Assembly (NCBI RefSeq): GCF_950295315.1
Contig: NC_080171.1
Location: forward strand, 98,743,445-98,807,444
Reading direction: 5' to 3'
DNA: 64,000 bases
Source of the DNA: Erinaceus europaeus
Taxonomy: Eukaryota; Chordata; Mammalia; Eulipotyphla; Erinaceidae
Positions within the stretch are counted from its first letter, which is position 1. Each line of letters opens with the position of its first letter. The notes beneath the pieces were generated by a model. That model worked only from the letters and a program-made list of their open reading frames with translations, was not told where the DNA came from and made no database searches. Shown in pieces: positions 22,865 through 32,814 of the stretch. The position numbers were made by a program, and so were the translations under genes.

Positions 22865-22975
22865 ACACTGATAGGACACAAAATGACTCTCATGCCTGAG
22901 GCTCCAAAGTTACAAGTTCAGTCCCTTGCACCACATAAGACAGAACTAAGTAGTGCTCTGGATGGAGGGGGTGGA
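22865..22975 (+). repeat. SINE-C, plus, diverged
   Basis: actctcatgcctgaggctcc, then caagttcagtcccttgcacc, then agtagtgctctgg. Confidence 0.65.
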
Positions 22976-22999
22976 GACACTAATAGCCCAAAATTTTTT

Positions 23000-23408
23000 T
23001 AAAAAATATTTATTTATTTATTTATTTATTCCCTTTTGTTGCCCTTGTTGTTTTATTGTTGTAGTTATTCTTGTTGTTATTGATGTCATCGTTTGGATGG
23101 ACAGAGAGAAATGGAGAGAGGAAGGGAATACAGAGGGGGAGAGAAAGATAGACACCTACAGACCTTGTCGTAGTTATTATTATTGTTGTTATTGATGTTG
23201 TCGTTGTTGGGTAGAACAGAGAGAAATGGAGAGAGTAGGGGAAGACAGAGAGGGGGAGAGAAAGATAGATACCTGCAGACCTGCTTCACCACCTGTGAAG
23301 CAACTTCCTTGCAGGTGGGGAGCCGGGGGGCTCAAACTGGGATCCTCATGAGGGTCCTTGTACTTTGTGCCACATGAGCTTAACCCACTGCACTACCACC
23401 CGACTCCC
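23000..23408 (-). repeat. SINE-A, minus, with internal duplication
   Basis: The tail-plus-body block (GTTATT-rich to gatagacacctacagacc) occurs at about 23,050-23,165 and again at 23,168-23,283 before one normal head. Confidence 0.85.
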
Positions 23409-23454
23409 CCAAAATGTTTTTGTGATATATAGATAGAGATACACCATTATTTTT

Positions 23455-23720
23455 TTATATTTATTTTATTTACTTATTCCCTTTTGTTGCCCTTGTTGTT
23501 TTATTGTTGTAGTTATTATTGTTGTTGTCGTTGTTGGATAGGACAGAGAGAAATGGAGAGAGGAGGGGAAGACAGAGAGGAGGAGAGAAAGATAGACACC
23601 TGCAGACCTGCTTCACCGCTTGTGAAGCGACTCCCCGGCAGGTGGGGAGCCGGGGTTCGAACCGGGATCCTTATGCTGGTCCTTGTGCTTTGCGCCACCT
23701 GCGCTTAACCCGCTGCGCTA
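23455..23720 (-). repeat. SINE-A, minus, young subtype, head-truncated
   Basis: Perfect 14-bp TSD acaccattattttt (23441-23454, 23721-23734). The head stops at cgctgcgcta, so about 13 bp of the usual 5' end are missing. Confidence 0.93.
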
Positions 23721-24011
23721 ACACCATTATTTTTGAAAAGCCTAAGTGAATGAATAATTTTTTGCCAAGTTAGCTGTAGTAACACAGTAATAGTATGAAT
23801 CATGCACTTGCTCTGGGTAAAACAGTCATCAGCATGGATTAGAAGAGACACAGATTTCTCCAGTTCCTTAGGGGAATGTAAGAACTTGAGAGTCACCCAA
23901 AAGTGTATAGTTTTCAATACTTTCTTCTTCAAGGTGCTCTTCCAAAGTAACTAAGGGTGTTGCTGGAGAAAGATGTCCCAGTGGGAAGTCCCTAGAGTTA
24001 TAGAGAACAAT

Positions 24012-24315
24012 TGGGGGTGGGCAGAGGTGCATCCAGTTAAGCACACATAGTTCAAAGCACAGGGACTCGCGCAAGGATCCAGGTTTGAGCCCCCACCTCC
24101 CCAACTTCAAGGGGAATGCCTCACAAGCAGTGAAGCAGGACCGCAGATGTCTATGCTCTTCCCTCCCTCTCTCTCTCTCTCTCTCCCTTCTCAATTTCTC
24201 TGTATCTTATCAAAAAAAAGGGGGGGGAGGAATGACCTCCAGGAGCAGTGGATTCATTGTGCTGACACTGAGCCTCAGTGATAACCCTGGAGGAAGAGAG
24301 AGAGAGAGAGAGAAG
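24012..24315 (+). repeat. SINE-A/B, plus, long form
   Basis: ccaggtttgagccccc B box, TC-rich body (24,166-24,190), 3' extension caggagcagtggattcattg, then (GA)n. Confidence 0.8.
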
Positions 24316-24859
24316 AACACAACTGATTGAGAGCGCCATGCTAAGGATCTGAGTCACATAACAAGCTGCCGTACTCACAGAATGGGAAGGTCTGGTAGTA
24401 GTTGTGATTTTGAAACTCCTATGTACCAGTAACTGCTGTGTGTCTTCATTCTTCCCTTTTCCAGATGGGAGGAATTGAGCGGTTCTGTTATTCATGTTCT
24501 GCCTCATACGGGGGTGAGGCTAGGGGCAGATAACTTGCTTTTCTTAGTTCATTGATCTTAGAATCCAGAGGTGTAGATCATGAGACTGTAGGCTTTGAGC
24601 TTGAAACATTTGAACCTGGATGGGATTTTTAAAGGGTCTTGAGATTGGGAGTGAACATGTTTTGCATGTGGGAGAAATTTGTATAATTGTGAGTAAGATG
24701 GCAGACTTTGGTCCACTGATTTATTGTTCTCAATCCTTCTCTTGTCCCTGTTTCCAGCCCCTTGTCATGTGACTTTGTAGTTTCTTCCTTTGAAGAGACC
24801 TGGCTCTGAGGTAACCATATGGCTTGTGCTGGCCAGTAGAAAATATTAACAAATATAAT
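24316..24859. other. No recognised gene or repeat
   Basis: Unique-looking sequence. Confidence 0.4.
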
Positions 24860-25107
24860 TTATATACTTTCCTCATGTTTGGGAGCTACATTCTGCCCTA
24901 ATCCAGCTTTCTAGCCCTATTCTAAACTCTGGCACCACCTTTCCAGATAATATTTTTAGTCTACCTGCATGTTAGCTATTAGACTCAGGAAAAATTGCAA
25001 AGCTATGGGCCCCTTGGAACATATCTAAAATATACTTCCTATTTTCTTCCCACATGTAAACCCCTAATTTCATCTACTTTATTCCTACTTTTGGATTTCT
25101 GTTTATT

Positions 25108-25608
25108 TATTTATTTATTTTTGCCTCCAGGGTTATTGCTGGGGCTCGGTGCCTGCACTACAAATCCACTGCTACTGGAGGCCATTTTCCATTTTCTTGC
25201 CCTTGTTATTACCTTTGTTGCTGTCGTTATTATTATTGTTGTCATTGCTGTTGTTGTTGGATAGGACAGAGAGAAATGAGGAGGGGAGACAGGGAGGGGG
25301 AGAGAAAGACAGACAGCTGCAGACATGCTTCACCACTCGTGAAGAGACCCTCCTGCAGGTGGGGAGTCTGTGTTCGAGCCAGGATCTTTACACCGGTCCC
25401 TGAGCATCATGCCACGTGCATTTCTTCTTCTTCTAGCGTTTGCCCTTCTTCCGTAGCCAGTCAACAGCATCAGGTTGAGCCTGATGTAAAGTTTCGAGAC
25501 CTCCTTTGAATCTGGAGAGGTGGCAGTCGTTAACTATGTGGGTCATAGTCTCTCTGTAGCCGCAGGGGCAGTTCGTGCACTTAACCTGCGGTACTACCGC
25601 ACGGCCCC
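25108..25608 (-). repeat. SINE-A, minus, long form, carrying a LINE fragment
   Basis: 18-bp TSD with two mismatches (tttggatttctgtttatt at 25090-25107, tttggatgcctgtttatt at 25609-25626). The head is interrupted by the 153-bp insert at 25,421-25,573. Confidence 0.9.
25421..25573 (-). mobile_element. C-terminus of a non-L1 LINE
   Basis: Inserted within the SINE head and flanked by cgtgca (25415-25420, 25574-25579). On minus it reads without a stop through CPCG, TMTHIVNDC, FKGGLETLH, DAVDWL to a TAG at 25,435-25,433, followed at once by (AAG)n. The C-x-C...H...C cysteine-histidine motif plus GG..LH....A..WL is the typical end of RTE/Jockey/CR1-type reverse transcriptases, not of L1. Clade not assigned. 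Confidence 0.75.
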
Positions 25609-25888
25609 TTTGGATGCCTGTTTATTAAACACTTTGTCCTGCTTTATATCTTACAACCTTTCAGCCACCAAGCTGCATACACTACTATGATTCCATCCTG
25701 ACTTCCCAGGGCAGACAACCTCAATAATGTGCCCTGAATTCTCCACTCTCCATAGCCCTACCCCACTAGGGGAAGACAGAAACTGGCTAGGGGTGTGGGT
25801 CTACCTGCCAACACCCATGTTCAGCAGAGAAACAATTACAGAAGCCAGAACTCTCACCTTCTGCACACCATAAAGAATTCTGGTCCCA

Positions 25889-26236
25889 AAGCCGGATGGT
25901 AGTGCAACAGGTTAAGCGCACATGGCGCAAAATGCGAAGACCGTTGAAGAATCCCAGTTCGAGCACTGGGCTTCCCACCTGCAGGGGGAGAGGGTCACTT
26001 CACAAGCAATAAAGCAGATCTGCAGGTATCTATCTATCTCTCCCCCTCTCTGTCTTCCCATCCTTTCTCGATTTCTCTCTGTTCTACCCAATGACAGCAA
26101 TAACAACAGCAATAATAACAGTAACAACAATGATAAACACCAAGGGCAACAAAAGGGGAAAAATAGCCTCCAGGAGCAGTGGATTCATAGTGCAGGCACA
26201 GAGCCCCAACAATAACCCTGGAAACAAACAAAAAAA
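25889..26236 (+). repeat. SINE-A, plus, long form
   Basis: agccggatggtagtgcaac head, ccagttcgagcac B box, gcctccaggagcagtggatt extension. Confidence 0.88.
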
Positions 26237-26239
26237 AAG

Positions 26240-26489
26240 ACTCCTGGTTCAAGCCCTGGCTCCCCACCTGGGAGGGGGGAGTCACCTCACAAGCAGTGAA
26301 GCAGGTCTACAGATGTCTTTCTTTCCTCCTCTCTTTTTCTTCTCCTCTCTCGATTTCTCTCTGTCTTATCCAACAACAATTACAACAAGGGCAACAAAAT
26401 GGGGAAAATGGTCTCCAGAAGCTGTAGATTGGCACTGACCCCCAGCAATAACCCTGGAGGCAAATAATAATAATAATAATAATAATAAT
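26240..26489 (+). repeat. SINE-A, plus, head-truncated
   Basis: Starts at the B box (gactcctggttcaagcc), probably inserted in the preceding SINE's A-tail. Ends in (AAT)n. Confidence 0.82.
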
Positions 26490-26640
26490 TTTGATACACA
26501 CTTCCATAGGGATAAAGAATCAGGAAATTTCCAAGGGAAGAAATAGGACATGGAACTCTGGTGGCAGATCTGTATGGAATTGTACCCCTGTTACCTTACA
26601 ATCTGCTAATCATTATTAAATCACTAATAAAAAATATATA

Positions 26641-27147
26641 TGAAAGTTTACACTGTGCTTGTGTGTGATAGGTTTTTTCCTCTTTAACCCCTCTGATATC
26701 CCCCCAAGTGACTGCTCTCCCTTTAGCCTGGACCTGACTGAATGAATATATTTGGAGCTGACCTGGCTCCAACCTGCAAGAGAAGATAAGCTCATGGCAG
26801 ACATAGTTTAAAGCAGAAAGCAAAAACAGCATGTTGTTTTAATTCACCAAGTTAAGGATTGCTTATTACCCAACAATAGCTGAGTGATATATGTGCTGAT
26901 ACACTTGCCTTTGCCATTGTAGCCCTTACTTTGTAACTCCAGTTAGGGTTAGCCTTGGCTGTGAAAAATACATCTAGGTTCTCAGTTAAAAAAGAATCCT
27001 CCTGAAATTGCTTCCTTAAGTGAGACCCTCTTTAAGAAGTGGTCATAGCTTTAAATCAATCTTTTTAAAATCAGTCTTCTGTTATGATTGATTTAGCCAT
27101 TGGAAAAATATCTGGCTATAGGTAAGAAAAAATCCCTCAAACAAATC

Positions 27148-27149
<2 letters not shown>
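26641..27149. other. No recognised gene or repeat
   Basis: Unique-looking sequence. Confidence 0.4.

Positions 27150-27194
<45 letters not shown>
27150..27194. repeat. (GT)22 microsatellite
   Basis: Pure GT run. Confidence 0.97.
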
Positions 27195-27196
<2 letters not shown>

Positions 27197-27604
27197 TATC
27201 AATCTTCCTAGAGATGTCAGTTTTATTAGCCTTAAGGAACTAATTTATATAGCACATAGAACAAACTAAGAGGACAAAAGGAATTCTCTGTTTTGTTGGA
27301 CCAAAGCAGCAACTGAAAGAAAGCACCAAATTTAACAGAGCTATGCAAACCTCCTGAAGAGGATGCTCACTGAGATGAGAATTTCAATGGAGAAATATCT
27401 CCATTGAAATTAGAGAGAGAATGAGAGCTGTTATAATGGGAATTAGAGCAATAAAGAATGCAGTGACTGAGCTTAAAGATTTGGGAGGGTTTCACCAGCA
27501 GATAGACAGAAGCCAATGGTCAAGGTGAAGTTGGAGGAGAAAGTAGAGGAAGCCCTGAAGAAAATCCAGCAATAGGAAAAACAGAAGTAAAACAAGTGAA
27601 GACG
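27195..27604. other. No recognised gene; perfect local palindrome
   Basis: Contains aatttcaatggagaaatatc followed by tccattgaaatt (about 27,381-27,413), a perfect short hairpin. Otherwise unassigned. Confidence 0.5.
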
Positions 27605-27765
27605 GATGGCAAGATAGCTCAACAGAACAGTATACTTGCTTTGTCATGCACATAATTCAGATTTGAGTCCAGCCCCCACCACACTGAAGGAAGCTTTGGT
27701 GCTATGGTATCTTTGATTCAGTTTTTTTGTCTATCTCTGTCTCTCTGTTTCTATCTGAAAAAAAT
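27605..27765 (+). repeat. SINE-E, plus
   Basis: ggatggcaagatagctcaac head, cagatttgagtccagccccc B-box side, cactgaaggaagctttggtg body. Confidence 0.65.
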
Positions 27766-27924
27766 TCAGTGTGGGGAAGTGAAGTCCCAGTGACGACTAA
27801 AAGGAGGAAGGGGGAAGAAGGGAGGAAGAGAGGATGGGAGGGAGGATGGGGAGATGAAGAGTGCAGAGGGAGAAGAAAAGGAAGAGGGGGGGGAGGAAGA
27901 AGAAGAGTAAGGGAAGTATCTCAT

Positions 27925-28273
27925 TTGAATAATGTACATTATTTTTTTCTTCCAGGGTTGTCATAGGGGCTAGGTGCCTGCACAACAAATCCACCACTCC
28001 TGGCGGCCATCTTTTTTCCACTGTTGTTGCTTTTGTTGTTATTGTTGTTGTTGTTGTCGTCGCCGCTGCTGTTGTTGTTGTTGGATAGGACAGAGAGAAA
28101 CTAAGAGAGGAGGGGAAGACAGAGAGAAGGAGAGAAAGAACCTGCAGACCTGCTTCACCACCTGCAAGCCCCCCCACACACACACACACAGGTGGGGAGC
28201 CAAGGGCTTGAACCAGGATCCTTGCACTTTGCAATATGTGCGCTTAACCTAGTACGCTACTGCCAGGCCCCTG
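27925..28273 (-). repeat. SINE-A, minus, long form
   Basis: 3' extension ccagggttgtcataggggct, GTT-rich tail with GTCGTCGCCGCTGCTG, (CA)n at 28,177-28,189, reversed head tacgctactgccaggcccc. Confidence 0.88.
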
Positions 28274-28274
28274 A

Positions 28275-28380
28275 TAGGGTACAATTTTACCATATGTGTA
28301 ACCCAGGTTTGACACTGGTGTCCACCTCATTGAAGGAAATTTTGATGCTGTTATTTCTGTCTCCCTCTCTTAATTTTTTT
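28275..28380 (+). repeat. SINE-E fragment, plus
   Basis: taacccaggtttgacactgg, then cattgaaggaaattttgatg. Confidence 0.5.
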
Positions 28381-28545
28381 TCTATTTATTTTAATGAAAG
28401 AGATGCAGAGAGAAAGACAGAGATAGATGGGAGGTGGGGCACCAGGGCACTACTCGGCTCTGGCTTATCATGGCACTAGGGATTGAATTTGGGACCTTGG
28501 GGTCTTACGCATGAAAATCTTTTACATAACCATTAAGCTATCTCT
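28370..28545 (-). repeat. SINE-C, minus
   Basis: ctactcggctctggcttatc, gggattgaatttgggacc, reversed head taaccattaagctatctc. Confidence 0.75.
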
Positions 28546-28566
28546 TTTTCTCTTTCTATATATTTC

Positions 28567-28570
<4 letters not shown>

Positions 28571-28608
<38 letters not shown>
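28571..28608. repeat. (TG)n microsatellite
   Basis: 38 bp of TG repeat. Confidence 0.97.
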
Positions 28609-28609
<1 letters not shown>

Positions 28610-29180
28610 CGGAATAAGTCAGGCCAGAGTGGTGAGGCCCCAAAGAGGGGAGAGAGAAAGGTGGGTGTGGGGGGTAGCTGTAAGAGAACTAGAGGACAAT
28701 ATCAAGAAAAGGAGCATTTGCATCATCATGGTACTAGAAAGAGAGCAAATTGGGACAGAATTCTTATATAAAGAAATATTAGCTGGGGTACACATATTGA
28801 TTAAGAGCATTTATCATCATGCACAAGAATTCAGATTCAAGCCCCCCCACTCCCCACCTGCAGGGAGGACACTTCATGAGTAGTGAAGCAGGTCTGCAGG
28901 TGTCTACCTCTTTTTTTTTTTTTTACCATATATATAGGGGGGGGGGATTTTTAAACCAGAGAATTGATCAGCTCTGGCTTATGGTAGTGAGGGGGATTAA
29001 ACCTAGGACTTCAGAGCCTCAGGCATGAGAGTCTCTTTGCATAACCATTTTCTCTTTTTTTTTTTAATATTTTATTTTATTTATTTTTCCCTTTTGTTGC
29101 CCTTGTTGTTTTATTGTTGTAGTTATTATTGTTGTTGTCGTCATTGTTGGATAGGACAGAGAGAAATGGAGAGAGGAGGG

Positions 29181-29608
29181 TGTTGTTAAAATTTCCGGGG
29201 CTCTTGCCGGGCCGGCTAGCTTCACGGTGGTGAACAGAGACGCGGAGACAACGGCTGGGCAGGGAAGCTGTATTTCTTTATTCAGGAACAACGATTCACA
29301 AACTAAGACAGACTAATCACCAAACAGAACTCTGCTGTCTCTTTGCGGCGGCGCAAGCACTCTTTCTTTTACTCTGGAACTCAGGAACCCTCTCCCTTAC
29401 TCTCGAACTCAGAAACTCTCGCACCCTCGCACTCTCGAACTCCGGAACTCAGGAACTCTGTCACTGGGGAACTCAGGAACTCTCGGACTCCGGAACCCTC
29501 TCCCAGGGTCCCTTGGGGCGGGGCCAAGCAGGCCCGCGAAATTAACAGGACTCATCCAATTCTCTTGGAGGGGGAGGGCTAGAACAAGCCAATGTAAAGC
29601 ATACGACA
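29181..29608 (-). repeat. 3' LTR of the deleted provirus
   Basis: On minus it starts TGTCGTATGC and ends TTTTAACAACA (TG...CA). AATAAAG at about 29,278-29,284 is followed by a GC-rich U5. U3 holds a tandem repeat of about 17 bp built on ggaactcaggaactctc (about 29,370-29,505). Confidence 0.88.
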
Positions 29609-29630
29609 ATTCCCCCTTTTCTTTTTAACT
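29609..29630 (-). other. Polypurine tract
   Basis: AAAAAGAAAAGGGGGAAT on minus directly precedes the LTR start: the expected plus-strand primer position of a retrovirus. Confidence 0.85.
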
Positions 29631-30299
29631 AAATGACTATAGTATCAAGGGTGTGGGGTGAACAGAAACATATATAACAAAAACCAGCATGTTGCCAAGG
29701 GAAGGCCTGAGGGGGCCATATCTGAAAAAAAAACATTTCTTGCCTCTGGGGGGCTACTTGCCTCGACGGGCATTTGCATGGGGGCGGGGAACGGCCTAGG
29801 GTCCCAAAGGCAGCTGGCTGCAACTTACTTACTATGAAGCAAAACTTGTTATTAGCATATCTACTGCACGATCTAACATTTCTAATAGAGAAGGAATTTG
29901 AGACTTTTACATATCAACAACGTCTTTTAACCTTTTGTTACACCCATTCAAGATGGAGACACACCCTAGAAGCCAATGTAAAGCATACGACAGGAGGGGA
30001 AGACAGAGAGGAGGAGAGAAAGATAGACACCTGCAGACCTGCTTCACCGCCTGTGAAGTGACTCCCCTGCAGGTGGGGAGCCGGGGGCTCGAACCGGGAT
30101 CCTTATGCCGGTCCTTATGCTTTACGCCACCTGCGCTTAACCCGCTGTGCTACAGCCCGACTCCCTGCATAACCATTATGCTATCTACCCCCACCCCTCT
30201 TTTCCTCTCTATCTCCTCTTATCTCTCAATTTCACTCTGTCCTGTCTTATAAAATTAAAGTAGTAAAGTGAGTCCCAGAGATAACCCTGGTGGCAATAG

Positions 30300-30340
<41 letters not shown>

Positions 30341-30344
<4 letters not shown>

Positions 30345-30747
30345 ACATCAGCCAAAAATGCCCCCCCCAAAATACAGACTTGACCCAGAAAACACTAAAA
30401 ACTATAAATAAATAAATATCCAGTAGCCACAAAAGATGAAAGTATTCAGGAAGTAAGGACAGAGAGACTTTCACAACAAAAGTAAAGGTCCATTCTCCAC
30501 TCAGTTCCACACCTTGCCACAGTTGCCACCTGCCCTAATCTGGCAAAAAAGGGAAACAAAAGCAGTAAACCACATGGCAAGTACAGGCAGTTGAAAGTAG
30601 CCATAGGAAACCCTCTGCAATGATGGACTAAGACAGAATTTTGAAGAAAACCCCAAATCCGACAGAACTATATCAGATGGAAATACTGATAGCTTTGTAA
30701 ACCAAGTTGACCTCAAAACAAAATTCGTGTTAAAAATAGCACAAGTC
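30341..30747. other. No recognised gene or repeat
   Basis: A-rich unique-looking sequence. Confidence 0.4.
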
Positions 30748-30882
30748 TGGCTGGGAGACAGCATAGTGGTTATGCAAAAAGACTTTCATGCCTGAGGCAC
30801 CAAAGGTCTTGGGTTCAATCCCTGCATAACCATAAGCCAGAGTTGAGCAGTGTGCACAGCTTAAAAATAATTGAAAAAAAAA
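30748..30882 (+). repeat. SINE-C, plus
   Basis: gggagacagcatagtggttatgc head, gggttcaatccctgcataacc, poly(A). Confidence 0.85.
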
Positions 30883-31002
30883 GTCATTCTCTCTTGCTCC
30901 ACCATTGTATACACGAGGTACTATTCTATCATAGCAGCCACTCATATTTTCATCACCCAGCATTATCAAATAATGTGGTACCCTGATCTGTCAGAATCAC
31001 AA

Positions 31003-31115
31003 TTTTTTTTTGTCTTTCCTTTTCTTTTTTCATTTGACAGGACAGAGAGAAACTGAGAGGGAAAGGAAAGATAGGGAAACAGAAAGAGAGACACCTACAG
31101 ACCTGCTTATCATAT
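31003..31115 (-). repeat. SINE-A/B body fragment, minus
   Basis: gacaggacagagagaaactgag and gacacctacagacctgctt only; the head is missing. Confidence 0.65.
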
Positions 31116-31206
31116 AATCATTTTGAAGCAACAGTTACCTCCTGGACCCTTGTTGATATCCATGGCTAAAAGAAAGTTGAATAGAGGCGTCACACATTGG
31201 ATTCTT

Positions 31207-31322
31207 TTTTTTTTTTTTTTAACCAGAGCACTGCTCAGATCTGATTTGCAGTGGTGCAAGGGATTAAACCTGGAACCTCAAAGGCCCTGTTTGCATAACC
31301 ATTATGTTACCTCCCCAGCCCT
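31207..31322 (-). repeat. SINE-C, minus
   Basis: T-run, cagagcactgctcagatctg, reversed head accattatgttacctccccag. Confidence 0.82.
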
Positions 31323-31436
31323 AACCATTGAATCTTAAAGCTTCTACCTGGGAAGTGACATATGTTACTTCAATTGCTATTTCACCAGTCAGAGAAAGCA
31401 ACATGATTAGTCTATGTTCAAGATTGAATCTACTTG

Positions 31437-31482
31437 GGGCGGGCGGGCGGGCAAAGGAAAAAAAAAAAAAAAAAAAAAAAAA
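31437..31482. repeat. (GGGC)n and poly(A)
   Basis: ggggcgggcgggcgggc followed by a purine run ending in A24 or so. No SINE body precedes the A run. Confidence 0.8.
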
Positions 31483-32796
31483 GATCGAATCTACTCTCTA
31501 CCTAGGAGAAAATCTAGGAAAATTTATGGACAGTACTGATGATTTCTACAGTGTCCACTCTGATGGGTAAAGTTTCCAATTTCTTCTTATAATTCTATAA
31601 ATTTTTATTCTACCATAGTTTCAAGACATATTGTTATATGGATGCAACTTGGAATTATTTTGTACTCCTAGTGTAAAAATTTTGAACTATTTGAAGAGTC
31701 ATCTTTTGCTCAGACTATACCAATAGCATGATGGCATGAATCATGCACTTGCTCTTAAAGTGCTCACCTGGAAGTGACACATTTCATATTGCACTACTCA
31801 AGGGAAGCTATAATGACCACACCTAATTTCAAAATCTCAGTGACTTATAATAATGAGTCGAATCATTTCTCTCTGGTGTAGTTGTATGATGTTTTCTTCT
31901 GGTAAGCATGGCAGAAGGGATAACCCCATGTAGGGTACGTTCTTTATCTGTCAGCAGGAAAAAACAAAAGTTCTAAAAACTCTGCTCAGACTCACTCAGA
32001 CCTTCCACTAATGAATATTTCAGAGATCAGATCTGAAGTCTACAACGTGGGAAGTACAGACCTTTCACAGGGAAGGACAGCAAAATATTGAGAATAGTAC
32101 AATCTAGTACATAATTTCCAGTTGTGCTTTTTTGTCCTGAAGTCTATCTTATCTGATGTTAGCATAGCAAGCAGACCCAAAATGTACTGTTTCACATGCT
32201 GTTACAGCTGGACACAGGGGAAACTACCCCAGCCAGCCCTCTGGGCTCTTCTTGAGTTTTGATGAGTAAGCAAAACAGCATTAGGCGAGTAAAGGGAACA
32301 TCAATTTAATAGCATGCACAAGGGAGCTAGAATGATTATGCAGGTCCCATCTTCTGAATAGTGAGATGAAGTCCATAGTTGGGGCAGTAAGGGACAAGGA
32401 CTAGGTGCTTTCACAAGGCAAAGAGAGGAGGTATCTATTCAGAGTAAGGATGATTCTCAGAGTAAGGATGATTCTCAGAGAAAGACATGTCTACAGATCT
32501 ACTTTCTTAGGCTGGACCCTCTCAAAATACATCCTTTTGGGTCATAAACATAGCAGTAGTCACTTATTAGATTTGGGACAGGGAAAGAGGACTAGGTAAG
32601 GACAGAGACTTCTCAATCTCTAGGACCTTCAGGAATCTTAGTTTAAAAATAATTTGCATGCTAGAGCAGATCAATTTAAAGCATCTTGGGTTTGAGGACT
32701 TTCACATCTGTGTTTGTATTTTTAATCATGTATAGTTTGATTTTAAAAAACTGGTGTTACAATCTGAGCTATAAGGTTTAGGTCGTTGTTTTTTTT
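31483..32796. other. No recognised gene; possible old L1 scrap
   Basis: 1.3 kb of unique-looking sequence. gtctatcttatctgatgttagcatag near 32,142 resembles antisense L1 endonuclease-region wording. Tandem ggatgattctcagagtaa at about 32,448-32,478. Confidence 0.4.
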
Positions 32797-32814
32797 TTTT
32801 TTTTTAGTATATTT

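Larger units (their letters stand above)
24860..26640 (+). mobile_element. U retroposon copy 4, split by SINEs
   Basis: Three collinear pieces (about 24,860-25,107, 25,609-25,888, 26,490-26,640) follow the order of other U copies: gggagctac, gactcaggaaaaa, ccaccaagctgcatac, acaattacagaagccag, ggaattgtacccctgtt, attattaaatcac + A-tail. SINE-A copies fill the gaps. The 5' limit is uncertain. Confidence 0.65.
29181..29992 (-). mobile_element. Internally deleted LTR provirus
   Basis: 6-bp TSD ggaggg (29175-29180, 29993-29998), as usual for class II (beta/ERVK-like) insertions. Read on minus: the first 23 bp of a 5' LTR (29,970-29,992), about 340 bp of internal sequence, a polypurine tract, then a complete 428-bp 3' LTR. 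Nearly all of the 5' LTR, the primer site and every gene are absent, so it is defective. Confidence 0.88.
29050..30165 (-). repeat. SINE-A, minus, young subtype: third level
   Basis: Perfect 12-bp TSD tgcataaccatt (29038-29049, 30166-30177). The head is complete; the body is split by the LTR element at gagagaggaggg. Confidence 0.92.
28915..30190 (-). repeat. SINE-C, minus: second level
   Basis: cagctctggcttatggtag to gcataaccatt on the left and accattatgctatctaccccc on the right. Interrupted by a SINE-A whose TSD lies within its own head. Confidence 0.82.
28785..30340 (+). repeat. SINE-A, plus: outermost element of a four-level nest
   Basis: The left part (28,785-28,910, head to gcaggtgtctacctc) and right part (about 30,190-30,300, cctctctatctcctcttatc to agagataaccctggtggc) form one SINE, ending in (GA)n at 30,304-30,341. 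A SINE-C lies between. Confidence 0.8.

Noticed and set aside
23050..23283. Possible CRISPR-like repeat-spacer pattern from recurring SINE pieces
   Set aside because: Only two units, both SINE-derived, in a mammalian genome.
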